Below are positions 53,203-64,000 of a stretch of DNA of 64,000 bases, piece after piece. The notes beneath the pieces were generated by a model. That model saw only the letters and a list, made by a program, of their open reading frames with translations, did no database searches and had not been told where the DNA came from. A program made the translations under genes and the position numbers. Within the stretch, counting starts at the first letter, position 1, and the number at the start of each line of letters is the position of its first letter. Source of the stretch: Parapristionchus giblindavisi (lineage: Eukaryota; Nematoda; Chromadorea; Rhabditida; Diplogasteridae); contig CALSFV010000655.1 in the NCBI GenBank assembly GCA_943737045.1, positions 248,001 through 312,000 on the forward strand, in the 5' to 3' direction.

Positions 53203-53260
53203 GGACTCGAAACAACAACGGTTCGATCAAGAATAGAATACACTACCACTACGCCACGAT
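53203..53260 (-). other. tRNA-like (SINE-type) sequence (copy 2)
   Basis: Minus strand has CGTGGCGTAGTGGTAG (A-box-like) and GTTTCGAGTCC (B-box-like) about 45 nt apart. More complete than the copy at 33,080-33,127. Confidence 0.5.
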
Positions 53261-53376
53261 TAAATTATATAAAATCTCAAAGTGCATGCCATCAGCTGAT
53301 TTTCTGATCCGACTATTTTTACCTATATCTATCGATTAAAAATACTCACTGCAAGAAGACCAATTAGGCCAACTTA

Positions 53377-53784
53377 TTGTCTACTATGCAGTCCTTCTCT
53401 TTCTTCTTCTTATCAATAGGTTTGCTGTCTTCTTGTCTACTCTTTCTTTCTCTAAATCTCTTCCTCCTGCAGTGGTACCACCGATTCTCTCATTTTATCC
53501 TTATCATTCCTCTCAGTATTGGTCATAAGATTCACTCCATTGACGACTATCTACTCTCTTTCAACTATAAAATCTCATCTAATATTTCAAAACTAGTAGT
53601 TTACTTATCCATTTTTCTTGTTAGACTTAAGTTTAATGAAAGTTTTGTGTCATGCTGTAATGCATTGCGTCAAATTTTCTTTCAAAAAACTTGCAGTAAA
53701 CTTTTAGTCAATGACGTAAAAAAGCTAGTTTGGAAATACCAGAGCCAGCGTTTTGCGAAATATGGGCCTCTACAGATACGTTGA
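53377..53784 (+). CDS. ORF of 135 codons, duplicate of 33,242-33,649; doubtful gene
   Basis: Same predicted protein as the copy-1 ORF, with hydrophobic N-terminal half and basic C-terminal half. No splice, promoter or family evidence. Confidence 0.25.
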   Translation: MSTMQSFSFFFLSIGLLSSCLLFLSLNLFLLQWYHRFSHFILIIPLSIGHKIHSIDDYLLSFNYKISSNISKLVVYLSIFLVRLKFNESFVSCCNALRQIFFQKTCSKLLVNDVKKLVWKYQSQRFAKYGPLQIR

Positions 53785-54487
53785 GGTTATTTCCTTTGCG
53801 TATGATTTTTTTGGTTCTCAAAGTCTTAATCATGAATTGCTGTAAAATTTTCTAATTAAAAATAAAATTTGATTTGATATTCATGAGAAAAAAATTAAAA
53901 TGTATTATAGATCGCACTGGTCCGAAAATGATATGTAAATATTCAAAAATATCGTATTGATAAAAAAATGAAGTACACCTATCCAATAAATTTTTACCCA
54001 TCGTTTTCGTACCTGATTTGCCTTTTAATTGTTTCTCATTAGTAAAAAAATGTTTTATTATCTTCAGTCACTAAAAAACTTTTTAGCACAGAACAAAAAT
54101 GTTCGACCAAATTGGCCCCACTATAATTGCGGAGTTATTGATAAATTCTACTATCCCTTCCAATTCTCCCTGCTCTCTGTATTTTTCTATGTACTTACTG
54201 TTAATCTCTTGGCGTTAGAGTTCATACTGTTTATAATGTGATCTTTGATCTTTTCCTCATTTTCCCTATCCCTTCATCTTATTCCAATAATTTTTCATCG
54301 TTCAATATCATGCACCATATGTTTAAAGATATTTTTTTTTGAAAATTTACAGTACCCATCATTTTCGGACAAGTGGGATTTGCATTTTAATCAACTTCAT
54401 TGCAGGTGATTAAGCTGCCACGGCATTGACTGGTACGGTAGCAGCACATGGCCCAATCTATCGTCTACACATACACTAGCTGTAAAT

Positions 54488-54680
54488 GCATCGTTACATT
54501 TGCCTGACGCGCCTACGCCGTCACGTAAAAAAAAACGTTACATTTGGCACCGACCTGATCTCATTCAGGGTTTTCCCCTTGGGACCCAACACACTCCAAA
54601 ATTGACGTCGACGTGCGCGTTGCCAAATGTAACGTTTTTTTACGTGACGGCGTAGGCGCGTCAGGCAAATGTAACGATGC
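54488..54680. mobile_element. Hairpin MITE (copy 2)
   Basis: Duplicate of 34,354-34,542, with small differences in the A-run and around the centre. Confidence 0.75.
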
Positions 54681-55293
54681 AAAAAAGTATTCGTCCAGTA
54701 CGAAAAGAATGCGTAGCTAAATTTTCAAAAAAAAAGCTTTTGGTGAAAAGTTGGGCCGATGTTTTGTTAGGATTTTTCTGACATTGAGACTTACAATTAA
54801 CAGTGAATTAACAAAATTTGATTAGAAAAATACGCTATGCAAGCCATTCGAGCTAATGCATTCCTGTGAGAAAATCGAAATTTCAGACACCCCTGAGATT
54901 GGGCAAAAAAAACATAACACTGTGTTCAGTAATCTGCAGGCTCCAAGCTTAGTAGCCTGGCCGAGTTTCATAAAAGTTCGAGTCCATCGATGAAGGTTAT
55001 AATTGGAGAAAGGAGGTATAAAATAGTTAGGGCACGATTTTTAGACCATCTATAAAAGTAAAATGATTGGCTATGGGACCAAAAGATCACCGATTGCCAT
55101 TCTAGTATGGTGGTCATCCTCTGTTTTCATGAAAATTTGCGTGGCAAAGTCTGAGAATTTCGATGAATCGGGAAAAAATCATAACAATTTTCTACCTCCT
55201 TTCTCCATGTATAAATGGTCTTCAAGAACTCTTAATTTCATGATACACTATTCAAGGGTCGTCTAGTATTTGCATAGTTAGCATTTGTATAAC

Positions 55294-57445
55294 ACGGATC
55301 TCCTGTAAAAGTGTATGAAAATAAAAACCTTTTTGCACAGAAAAAAAATAATTTTTCTCTTTTTTATTGATAGTTGTTAGACTGGCCTAACTGAGTGCGA
55401 AAACAACATTTTGAAATTTTGTTTTTCGTAATTTGCATAATTATGCAATTTTTTACCGTCAACTTCAAATGAGTGTAACTCGCTTCGTTTTTGAGCAACC
55501 GTGTGAAATTATTTTCCATTCGGTTCCTAATGACCTCCTCTACAAATAATTCAACTAAGGATATGGTCGGAAATGTAGTTTTGCATGTGTTATTGTATGA
55601 AAACTGTTTTTTTGCATACAAAATGCGATGTTTCTCGAAATTTTTCTCTAAAGGATAAGAGTTTTATTGCAGATTCGGATTCCCCGTCCTCGAATTGGGG
55701 TATCCTGATATATCATTTAACCCAACTCTGTCCGCCGATACTGTATACTGTATATCATCGTCCTGGACTTAGCGCAATTTTCTCTCAAATCACATTTTTG
55801 GTTGTAAATCAGCTCAAACTTATGTTAATGTACTCATTAGCATATTTAAACCCTGTATCTCGACCAACCTGAAAAAATTGTCTTAGTGGTTCGAATTCTC
55901 AACAACAACCATTTTTGAGATATGAATCGATAACTGATTTTTTAATGATTTTTAAATTCTTTCGTGGAAGATCTTTTTTTTTATTCTGCAATTTTATTGA
56001 TATTAGTTTATTGATCTTTAAGGTCGAAGAAACTGTTTGAATCAATAATATCCATGGAACCGTCGAAAAACTCTGAGAAATCACTGTAGATCATATCATA
56101 GATGGTATCCGAAGATATCACTCTCTCATCCTCGGCCACATCCACTTCCTCTTCAACGGGTAGATCTTCTTCTTCGAAATTTTCCTCTATATCATAAAGA
56201 AGCGCTCTTCTTCTTCTACTATAGATTCCTTTAGCCTCCATTTCCTTCTTCTTAGCAGCAACGAGAGATCGAATGCAATTCTTAATCTGTTCATGGGCAT
56301 TCGTTCAGAAGGAAGGATATCAGATATATCCTTCATTCTTCGTTCTTTCTCTTCCGCTCGTAGTTTCTTCGAATGAGTGAAGTAATCCTCGAAGAGATCA
56401 GCGACCAACTGTCTACCCAGCCCATGGGCTTCGGATGAATTGGAACCTGTTGGAATTCATGAAATGATTCAGCGAGTGGGACAATTCCTACTCCCTTCTG
56501 CACTTCCTCAAGCATTCCCTTGTGTAATATAATCCAAGCGCGAAATAGAACATGGACACCTTCTCCGGTCTAATCTTATGCCGTCCATTCTCAATATGTC
56601 GAAGGATCCCTTTTCATCCCTTTTCTCTTTCAGAGTTCTCTCTTTTCAGAGAAGTGGAGAGGGAGAGCGATAGGGGAGAGAAGGGAAGGACAATTGCGAT
56701 AAACCATCTCGAATGTTCCCTTCTCTCGCATATACTTAAAACAAAACGAAAAAGCAGGTGTTTTTAAGTTGCATCAAGTCAGAAAGGCGAAAAATCGTTA
56801 AAAAATCAGTTTTCGATTCATATCTCAAAAATGGTTGTTGTTGAGAATTCGAACCACTAAGACAATTTTTTCAGGTTGGTCGAGATACAGGGTTTAAATA
56901 TGCTAATGAGTACATTAACATAAGTTTGAGCTGATTTACAAGCAAAAATGTGATTTGAGAGAAAATTGCACTAAGTCCAGGACGATGATATACAGTATTC
57001 CTATTGGGCGGACAGAGTTGGGTTAAATGATATATCAGGATACCCCAATTCGAGGACGGGGAATCCGAATCTGCAATAAAACTCTTATCCTTTAGAGAAA
57101 AATTTCGAGAAACATCTCATTTTGTATCCAAAAAAAACAGTTTTTATACAATAACACTTGAAAAACTACATTTCCGACCATATCCTTAGTTGAGTTATTT
57201 GTAGAGGAGGATATTAGGAACCGAATGAGAAAAAATTTCACACGGTTGCTCAAAAACGAAGCGATTTACACTCATTTGGAGTTGACGGTAAAAAAATTGC
57301 ATAATTATGCAAATTACGAAAAACAAAATTTCAAAATGTTGTTTTCGCACTCAGTTAGGCCAGTCTAACAACTATCAATAAAAAAAGAGGAAAATTATTT
57401 TTTTCTGTGCAATGGCTTCATACACTTTTACAGGAGATCCGTGAT
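55294..57445. mobile_element. Complete foldback element, about 2.15 kb, with a degraded ORF in its centre
   Basis: Left arm (55,294 to about 55,945) is the reverse complement of the right arm (about 56,797-57,445). Outer ends are CACGGATCTCC...GGAGATCCGTG, with ATAA on both outer sides, a possible 4-bp target duplication. The roughly 850-bp centre holds the broken coding region listed next. Copy 1 keeps only the right arm. Confidence 0.8.
56006..56640 (-). pseudogene. Degraded coding region in the loop of the foldback element
   Basis: Minus strand reads protein-like through at least three frames in succession: a part with HIENGRHKIRPEKVSMFYFA, one with ADLFEDYFTHSKKLRAEEKE, and one with IYSRRRRALLYDIEENFEEE and an acidic tail ending FFDLKDQ. 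The changes of frame near 56,495, 56,415 and 56,295 have no splice sites, so they look like frameshifts. Either a decayed element-encoded protein or a captured host gene. No family recognised. Confidence 0.55.
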
Positions 57446-58394
57446 AAATAGAAGATATATGGATGTTAAAGAGAATCGAAATTAGCCTGAGCAGTAGTCT
57501 GTGCTTCGAACAGCCTGCACCTCGAATAATAATTTTCTCTATTTCTACAATTCAACCGATCGGTTTCATGCTTTTTTCAAGATAATCAATTATTTCGATG
57601 GGCTTGCATAGCGGATTCTACTAATCAGTAACTGTTGTTCATGAACTGTTAAAAAAAGTCGCCGAAAAGAATTCAAGATTCAAGAATATAGAATATTTCT
57701 GACAATGAGTGTAAAAACAACCATAATCCCAATTTCTCTCCTAAGGCGCACACCTTTTTTCGTTGGTGCAGACAGCTTTATACTATCCAGTCTACAACAG
57801 GTATTGTACCCTTTATCTGTCAGTAGAAGATCACGTTTAGAAGTCCACAAATGTCATAGAAAAAAAGGGGGGGGCGTTCTCTGTTCAACCAGCATAACCT
57901 CATTGTGAGGAACTTTTATCAATTTGCTGGTGACTCGATAAAAGTTCCCGAGGTTATGCTGTTTTATGACACTTCAGATTCAGTGGAAACACTGCTTAGT
58001 TAATCTATAACAGATAAAGTGTATTAATGTAAAACAAAATGCTGGTGACTCAAAGATACAACCAATATTAGATAATAGGGATCTCAAATCCTCTGACTCC
58101 GCAAATGCCAATATTCTAGCTGATCATTTTAGTAGTTCTTTCAATTCTTTCATTAATAAATTATTTTCACTTTTCCACATTATTCGATCGCTTCATGTTG
58201 CATTCAATAACCCCATCTATTTAGGCAATATCAACAGTCCGAAATCTACAAGAGAAAAGGCGATCCGCACACTACATCCAACTATCGTTCAATTTCATTG
58301 TCACACATCGGGTTATGGCGAGATTGAGGTGCCGTGATATTATTAAATTCTGGCCAGCCAGGGACTGCGAAATAACCCAAATTATTGCACTTAC

Positions 58395-58568
58395 TGTGTT
58401 TAGTGGTTCCGTGATGTCTTCGAGCTCATTGCTAGTATAGGTAGGAGAAGGAAACGAATCCGGCACTGAATGATTTCCTCCGATCGCAGGGACAGTCATT
58501 GTTGTTCTACGACGTCTCCATACGGCACGGAACCAAGCCAAAAAACGAGCGAACCAGTGAGCGATCAT
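58395..58568 (-). pseudogene. Gene H2: orphan exon 1 of the Arg-rich family
   Basis: 58 codons, differing from H1 exon 1 only by a few replacements (for example RAVWRRR, VPAIGG). The frame and GTAAGT donor are intact, but no family exon 2 lies between it and gene D, apart from a relic near 47,050. The copy-2 intron is shortened (the 37,141-38,021 segment is missing). Confidence 0.55.
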
Positions 58569-58582
58569 GATGGTAGATCTAA

Positions 58583-59214
58583 CAAGGAGACTCTCACAAC
58601 TTAATTTGGCGATGAGACATGTATTATAATTCATTTGAAAGCCCTTTTTCTGTAGATTAAGAACATGTGCTTTAAAAATGCAAAAGAGGTCTGTGCACGG
58701 ACTAAAGCAATTTAGTAGCAATTGCCACCTCGCAATGATGCGCGCACTGGTAGGCTAGGTCTCCGTGTTATTTCTACGAGCCAGTGGTGGTAGAGCTAGC
58801 TAGTGGTGGTAGAGTTTCCGTTTCCACAGTTTTTCCTTCAAATAGTGAGTTGCAAGCGTCGACGAGAATGCACTTGAACCGGCTGTAGGGAACCTTCTTC
58901 ATTCTTTTGTAGTAGTTTCACACTGTTGTTTAACATCTTTCATGGGTCTAGCCTAACCAAGTTCTTCAGATATATCGTAATAACTCATCTTTATCTCTGG
59001 ACAATACTAGCTCGCAGAAATAACGCGTAGAACAAACCCACCAGTGCGCGCATCATTGCGAGGTAGCAATTGCTCAAAATTTGACAGGCTTTAAGTCCGT
59101 GCACAGAACTCTTTTGCATTTTTAAAGTACATATTCGTAATCTACAGAAAAAGGGCTTTCAAATGAACTATAATACATATCTCATCGCCAAATTAAGTTG
59201 TGAGAGTCTCCTTG
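58583..59214. mobile_element. CAAGGAGAC foldback element, 632 bp, with TAA target duplication
   Basis: Ends CAAGGAGACTCTC...GAGAGTCTCCTTG, flanked by TAA (58580-58582, 59215-59217). Copy 1 has one TAA (38248-38250) and no insert. Long imperfect arms; same family as 35,913-36,540 but clearly diverged. No transposase. Confidence 0.88.
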
Positions 59215-59812
59215 TAAGAGGATTCTCATAGATGATGAAAATGATATTGGGTTTAAATTAAAGGAACTTACCTAAAAAGCAAGAAAAATGAAGAAGATAT
59301 TTGGAGAAGCGGGGTGAATGAAGATGATGGGTGTGAGCGCAGAGTGATAAGAGAGATAGAGAGAAAGAGAGAGAGGCAGAGACAGAGAGGCATGGCCTGT
59401 AGAGGTAGTATGTGACGGAGTGCTTGAATTCGCACTGTCTTTTCAGGATAAGGAAAAGGCGGAAATTATTCGAGGATGAGCGGGAATTTTAAAATGTTTC
59501 ATTTTGTATTATTAACCGAACTATCCAGATTCAATCAATATTTTTTCCGACAAATGGTTTGCCAACGTTCATGCATAACTATACTGATGTCCCCTGGTCG
59601 ATTTTCGCTGTGAATAAATTACTGAAAAACATGCTCGTAGTATCGACAACTTAATGTATCTGAAAAATTTTTTTTTTAAAGAATCAGTATGCAAATCATC
59701 GTATGAATATTTTATTTTTGGACTATCCAGAGCAAACCAATATTTTTCGTTTACATGGCGTTTAGTAACTTCGGATAGATCAAGTAATCGATGCTACAAA
59801 CATATTTTTCAG

Positions 59813-59920
59813 AGATCTATTCTCAGAGAAAACCACCCAGGGGACACGCTTGTAAGAAAGGAGAGTGTGCGCCACTGTAGATTTTTTCAGAAGGAGTGGT
59901 TTTTTCAACATTTTATTCAG
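59813..59920 (+). CDS. Possible isolated exon (copy 2), 36 codons
   Basis: Duplicate of 38,857-38,964 with the same acceptor, donor and frame. In copy 2 the frame stays open upstream to 59,654, which is probably fortuitous. Confidence 0.25.
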
Positions 59921-62118
59921 GTGAGCAACAATTTATTGTTAGTCTTTATTTTTATCTTATTATTACAATATTAGCTTATGATTATGTCCACTTCATTCAG
60001 TTCCTCGACCACTTGTCGATCTCTTCTTGTCTTCACGTAGCTTCTCTACCTATCGTTGCTGCGCTTTGTGGTACCAGTCGCCTTCGATTCGATCGGCTTG
60101 ATCAGATAAGTCAACTTTCCCGTGTTTTCTAAAATATGTAACCTTTAGCAATTTGAGCGAGCAAATAGTGACTTTTACAAATTATGCAAATGTATTCGAT
60201 AGTAATTATTAGTATATCAGATATTAGTATTATATTTAGAGGAATAGATATTTGTATTTTCTTTCGGCCATTGGTTCAGACAGTGAACCTTTGCACAATG
60301 GGGTTGATCATTTTTAGTAGATCTTTTTTTTCAGATTATGGGCATTAAAAGAGTTTGAACAGCAAGTTGCTTGTGGATCACTTTTTTCAGTTTCTGACTG
60401 GTCCCTTCGTTCTCTGGTATTTGCTGCGCTTCATCTTCTTACAGGTAAGTGGAATATTTTATTTACAAGACATAAAGAATAACTTTTATTGATTTGATAT
60501 ATCTAATACTTTGGTTGTGGAATTTTTAGATCCAGAAGTGCACAATTATTATATTTTATATTCGTTCTTTCTAATGATAGAGATCATGATACATTGGTTA
60601 ATTGTAAGACAAATTATTTCATTTTCATAAATCTTATATTTATATTCAATTTATTAAGTTTTCCCATATTTTGAAAATGATTTCGTTTATCTTTATTATC
60701 GGTTGTCTATCTCTTTTAGACATTATCGATATTAAAAGAAATAGATAAGCAAGTTACTTCTTTCAGTTTCTGACCGTGCTACAAACCCTTCGATCTCTGG
60801 CCTTTGTTGCTCTTCATCTTCTCAGTTGCTGAAACATCTTTATGATGTACGATAAACTAAATTACAGGTACATAGGTGGATAGTATATTTTAATTGCAAG
60901 ACACATACTTTGGATGTGGGAAACGAAACTACAATAGTATCTGTCATTGTTTATCGTTGTTTGTTGTACTGCCAAAGTATCAGAGCAGCATTTGGCAAAA
61001 TACCCGTGCACCTTCTGGCTTCTACACCACTACGCCACCACACCACATTGAGTGGCAATTTTTCGCATAGACTTTTTAATTTCAAATGATTCGCAAGGAA
61101 ATTATCTCGCGGGCGGAACTGTATGAAATTTAGCATAGGCGTAACTGAACGTATTGTAAGATCAGATGTGAAATCCAAAAATCCTGGCTTGCATTAGCCG
61201 AGTCAGAAAATGGGTCCAAAGTTCTGGTCGACATTTGCGGTAAGTCATCCTTGAAACAATTTTTCGAATCATGCTGAGAGAACTAGTGGAGCAGTGTAGT
61301 GGCGAAATATATTGGGTGTCACAGCAATATTAGTTGGCTCGATGCCGCAATGTTGCAAAATGTTTTTACGATTTTTCAGAGACCGATCAATATTGGGTAG
61401 ATGTTCAAACTTCAATTTTATAAAGTAATAATTCGAGACCAAATGTGACTCTGCAGGATTGTACTGTTGCATTCTTTTCTGCAGTTTCGAAGGATAGTAT
61501 ATGGTAGATACCAGTGAAAACTTTTTATCACGCGTTTGAAAAGAGGGATTAACCGGAAGAAATAGATCACTAAAATAATCTCGATATGGCTTATATTGAA
61601 AGAGGATGAGATTGAGCAGGACAACCATGAAAAGGGAAATGGAAAAGGGAAGGGGAAGGGAAAAGGGAAAAGGGAAAAGGGAAAAGGGAAAAGGGAAAAG
61701 GGAAAAGGGAAAAGGGAAAAGGGACATTGCACCGGTGGGATTGAAAAGGACCGAATCATAAGTCAACGGTATCTTCACTTCAAACACTATCTCTCTAACT
61801 ACTACACCACTTATAGGAATACTCGGTGCTATTTAATTTAACTTTCCGCAATGGCAATCCTTCGTTGATAAAGAAAATGTCAGAGCGGAAAGTTTCAAAT
61901 TGACTTGAGGTTGTGTTCAAAAGTGGGAAAAAAAAGAATAAGAGGTGAGAGTCAAGAAACCGACAACAAATGCTTAAGCAACAAAACACAACAAAAAGAC
62001 TAGAATTAACAACAAAACGGACTAGATAGTGAGGTGTTCAAAAGTGTTCACTGGTATTTCATACAATTTACAAACATCACAAGTTCATTGGAAAGACCAG
62101 GTCCTCATCTAGAATCGG

Positions 62119-62649
62119 CTAGTTGGTTGCCGTTAGAGGTTCCTCGGATACTGGGTTTGGTTCCTGGCTCTCGATCTGTAGCATTCCAGTAATGTGGAGA
62201 TGCAGATCGAAGATACGGTTGTGGTCCCAAATGAAGAAGATCTCTGCCAAGTCATTCGAAAGGATAGGAATCAGCTGCAAATAAATATTTATAAAAGTGT
62301 CATCAAAGTTCCATAATTTTTCTTGTATCAAAGAAAAGAACGCAGAAGGTTAAAGTACACAATGGTGCTCAATACGGTTTTTTTTGCATTTTTCAATGAC
62401 TACTCTCCCTGAGTTGTGGAAACTCAGTGTGCAGCAAAAAGCTAGTCTGCTTATTAGCGAAACAACCCAAAGTTGCAAGGGTATTGAGTAAAAACTTACT
62501 GTAACTAGTAGTTTCGCGACAGCGGGCAATGCCGATAGCAATAGCGACAGCAGTCCTCGATAACGACGCTTATTGTTGATGGTTATTGTACGTCGTCTCC
62601 ATGTGTTACGGATCCGAGCCCAAAGACGAGCGATCCAGTGAACGATCAT
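62119..62649 (-). CDS. Gene F2: duplicate of gene F1
   Basis: Exon 1 is 62649-62500 and exon 2 is 62274-62119, same sizes and phase as F1, 101 residues. I see a Phe-to-Ile change in exon 1 (MIVHWIARLWARIR). Exon 2 is the same in my reading. Family core and splice sites kept. Confidence 0.62.
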
Positions 62650-63439
62650 GATGGTACGGTAGATGAGGATTACGGTAGATGATGAAAGCGGGCGTTGAAA
62701 TATGAGACAAATGGAAAAATGAAAATAGAAGGAATGAATATGGTTATGAATGATATTGATAAATATGATAAGACAATGGGGGCGTAGTCCTAGAGATGAA
62801 AGCAGAGAGGTAGAGTGATAGAGCGAGAGGTAGATGGAGAGTGAGACGAAGAAGGAGAAGGAGGCCGAGTCAGAGATATAGACGTAGACGGAGATTGAGA
62901 ACGAGAGGGAGGGGGCTACCCTAACAATAAGTGGTTGTAGCACTCTGGTCATGTCGAGGTCTTCATCAACGATACGGTTCATGTCCCAAGTGAAGTGGAT
63001 GTCGGCTAAGTCATCCGAATGGATAGGAGTCGACTGCAAATAATTATTGATAATAGTGTCAACAGCGCTGCAATGTTTAACTATTTCTTTATTATCTGCT
63101 TCAAGCCACACAGCGATTCACGGTGTGACAGAGAAAATGGTAAAACGAAAAAGAGAGAGAGAGATCATTAAAAGGTGAGAGAGTTTTTTGCATCAGTTTT
63201 CAATGCGCTACCCCTGTGTCAGAGAAACGCTGTGTACTGCATAAATCAATCCTGCCAGTACGGAATAATCCAAAATTTGTAAGTGTATTGAGTTGACTTA
63301 CTGTGGCTAGTGGTCTTGCGACTTTGGTCATTATCGATAGCGATAACGATCCACGAAAGCGAAGCACATTATCAATATTGGGAGGAGAAGAACGAGAATC
63401 CGGCATCGAATGACACCTTCTGATCAAATGGGTAGCCAT
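62350..63439 (-). CDS. Gene E2: duplicate of E1, exon 2 open into gene F2
   Basis: Exon 1 is 63439-63302 from the internal ATG; as in E1, the ancestral ATG is replaced by TAG. Exon 2 starts at 63,033. Two extra bases near 62,875 remove the stop used in E1, so the frame stays open through the intergenic gap and into exon 1 of F2, in frame, to 62,350. This may be decay rather than a real fusion. Confidence 0.35.
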
Positions 63440-63601
63440 GGTTGTTGTACGACATCCCCATACGGCACGAAACCGAACACCAAGACGAGCGAACCAGCGA
63501 GTGATCTAAATCAAAATGATCACTTTTGATCAATACACATCAGTTACAAATATTGAAGATCAAAGGTCTGTTTGAAAGAAAAGGTCTTCATCTACAATAG
63601 G

Positions 63602-63757
63602 TTAGTTGGTTACCGTAAGATGTTCCTCGGGTACTAGGTTCGGTTCCTGGGTCCCATGCTCGAGCACTCTGGTTATATCGAGTTTCAGATCGACGATACG
63701 GTTGTAGTCATAGGTTAAATGGACTTCGGCAAAGTTATTCGAATGGATGGGAGTCAA
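63602..63757 (-). CDS. Exon 2 of gene D2 (exon 1 beyond the window)
   Basis: 52 codons including TAA, same size as gene D exon 2, with GCAG acceptor. It encodes LTPIHSNNFAEVHL..., with a changed tail (EPNLVPEEHLTVTN). Confidence 0.6.
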   Translation of the reverse strand: MTPIHSNNFAEVHLTYDYNRIVDLKLDITRVLEHGTQEPNLVPEEHLTVTN

Positions 63758-64000
63758 CTGCAAATAAATATTGATAGAGTGTCAACAGCGACACAATGTT
63801 TAACTATTTCTCTTATCGCTGAGAAAAGAGCAAGAAAAGATGATAATTCGCGCCAAAAGTAAGGCTGATAAAGACCCGTATCATATTAAACATGAAATAG
63901 TACCCCTATTATCTATTTACTTTGTCTTTCTTTTAATCATCAGACATGGAGACGCCCGTATGGCTTCTTCAAGCCTGCACAGCGTTCTGAGAGCAGTCAT

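Larger units (their letters stand above)
53009..64000 (+). repeat. Segmental duplication, copy 2 (runs off the window)
   Basis: Collinear with 32,888-43,788. Copy-2-only segments: 55,101-56,796 (left arm and centre of a foldback) and 58,583-59,214 (TAA-duplicating element). The last base corresponds to about 43,788 in copy 1, so the true unit may be longer than 10.9 kb. Confidence 0.9.

Overview
The window is nuclear DNA of a free-living-type nematode. It has many short exons with TTTCAG-like 3' splice sites, a recognisable nematode-style hipr-1 gene, AT-rich introns, and many foldback and MITE-like elements. A Pristionchus-like diplogastrid is my best guess, but that is inference from style only. 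No bacterial features, CRISPR array or rRNA gene was seen.

Left third (1-23,400). A 26-exon minus-strand gene for a HIP1/HIP1R/Sla2 clathrin-endocytosis adaptor runs from 23,377 down to 1,490. All 26 exons join in frame to 918 codons including the stop. Its last intron (1,619-8,914) holds three plus-strand genes. Two are a tandem proline-rich pair (A, B). The third (C) looks like a distant paralogue: it has the same TATA-to-ATG spacing (88 nt) and similar last two exon sizes. Another hipr-1 intron holds a complete, apparently young Ty3/gypsy retrotransposon with identical 343-bp LTRs, one 1,414-codon gag-pol ORF and a 5-bp target duplication. The last exon of an unknown plus-strand gene lies at the left edge.

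Middle (23,400-31,900). A three-exon plus-strand gene encodes a 96-residue secreted peptide with 10 cysteines after the predicted leader. Its first intron carries a minisatellite of about 30 x 116 bp. A 1.35-kb Tc1/mariner-like foldback element follows.

Right half (31,700-64,000). This is dominated by a direct segmental duplication of at least 10.9 kb (copy 1 about 32,888-43,788; copy 2 about 53,009 to the window end). The copies carry different transposon insertions, which gives filled/empty-site evidence for two element families: CAAGGAGTC elements with 3-bp TAA duplications, and a hAT-type element with an 8-bp duplication. The duplication carries an unrecognised minus-strand family of two-exon, arginine-rich small proteins (H, F, E, D; one dead copy G). 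Between the copies lies a SUV39/G9a-type SET methyltransferase gene with a reading-phase break and a lost C-terminus, so probably a pseudogene.

Most other long ORFs are chance readings of tandem repeats, low-complexity DNA or transposon arms. Exon calls come from reading GT-AG signals and phase by eye; there is no transcript evidence.
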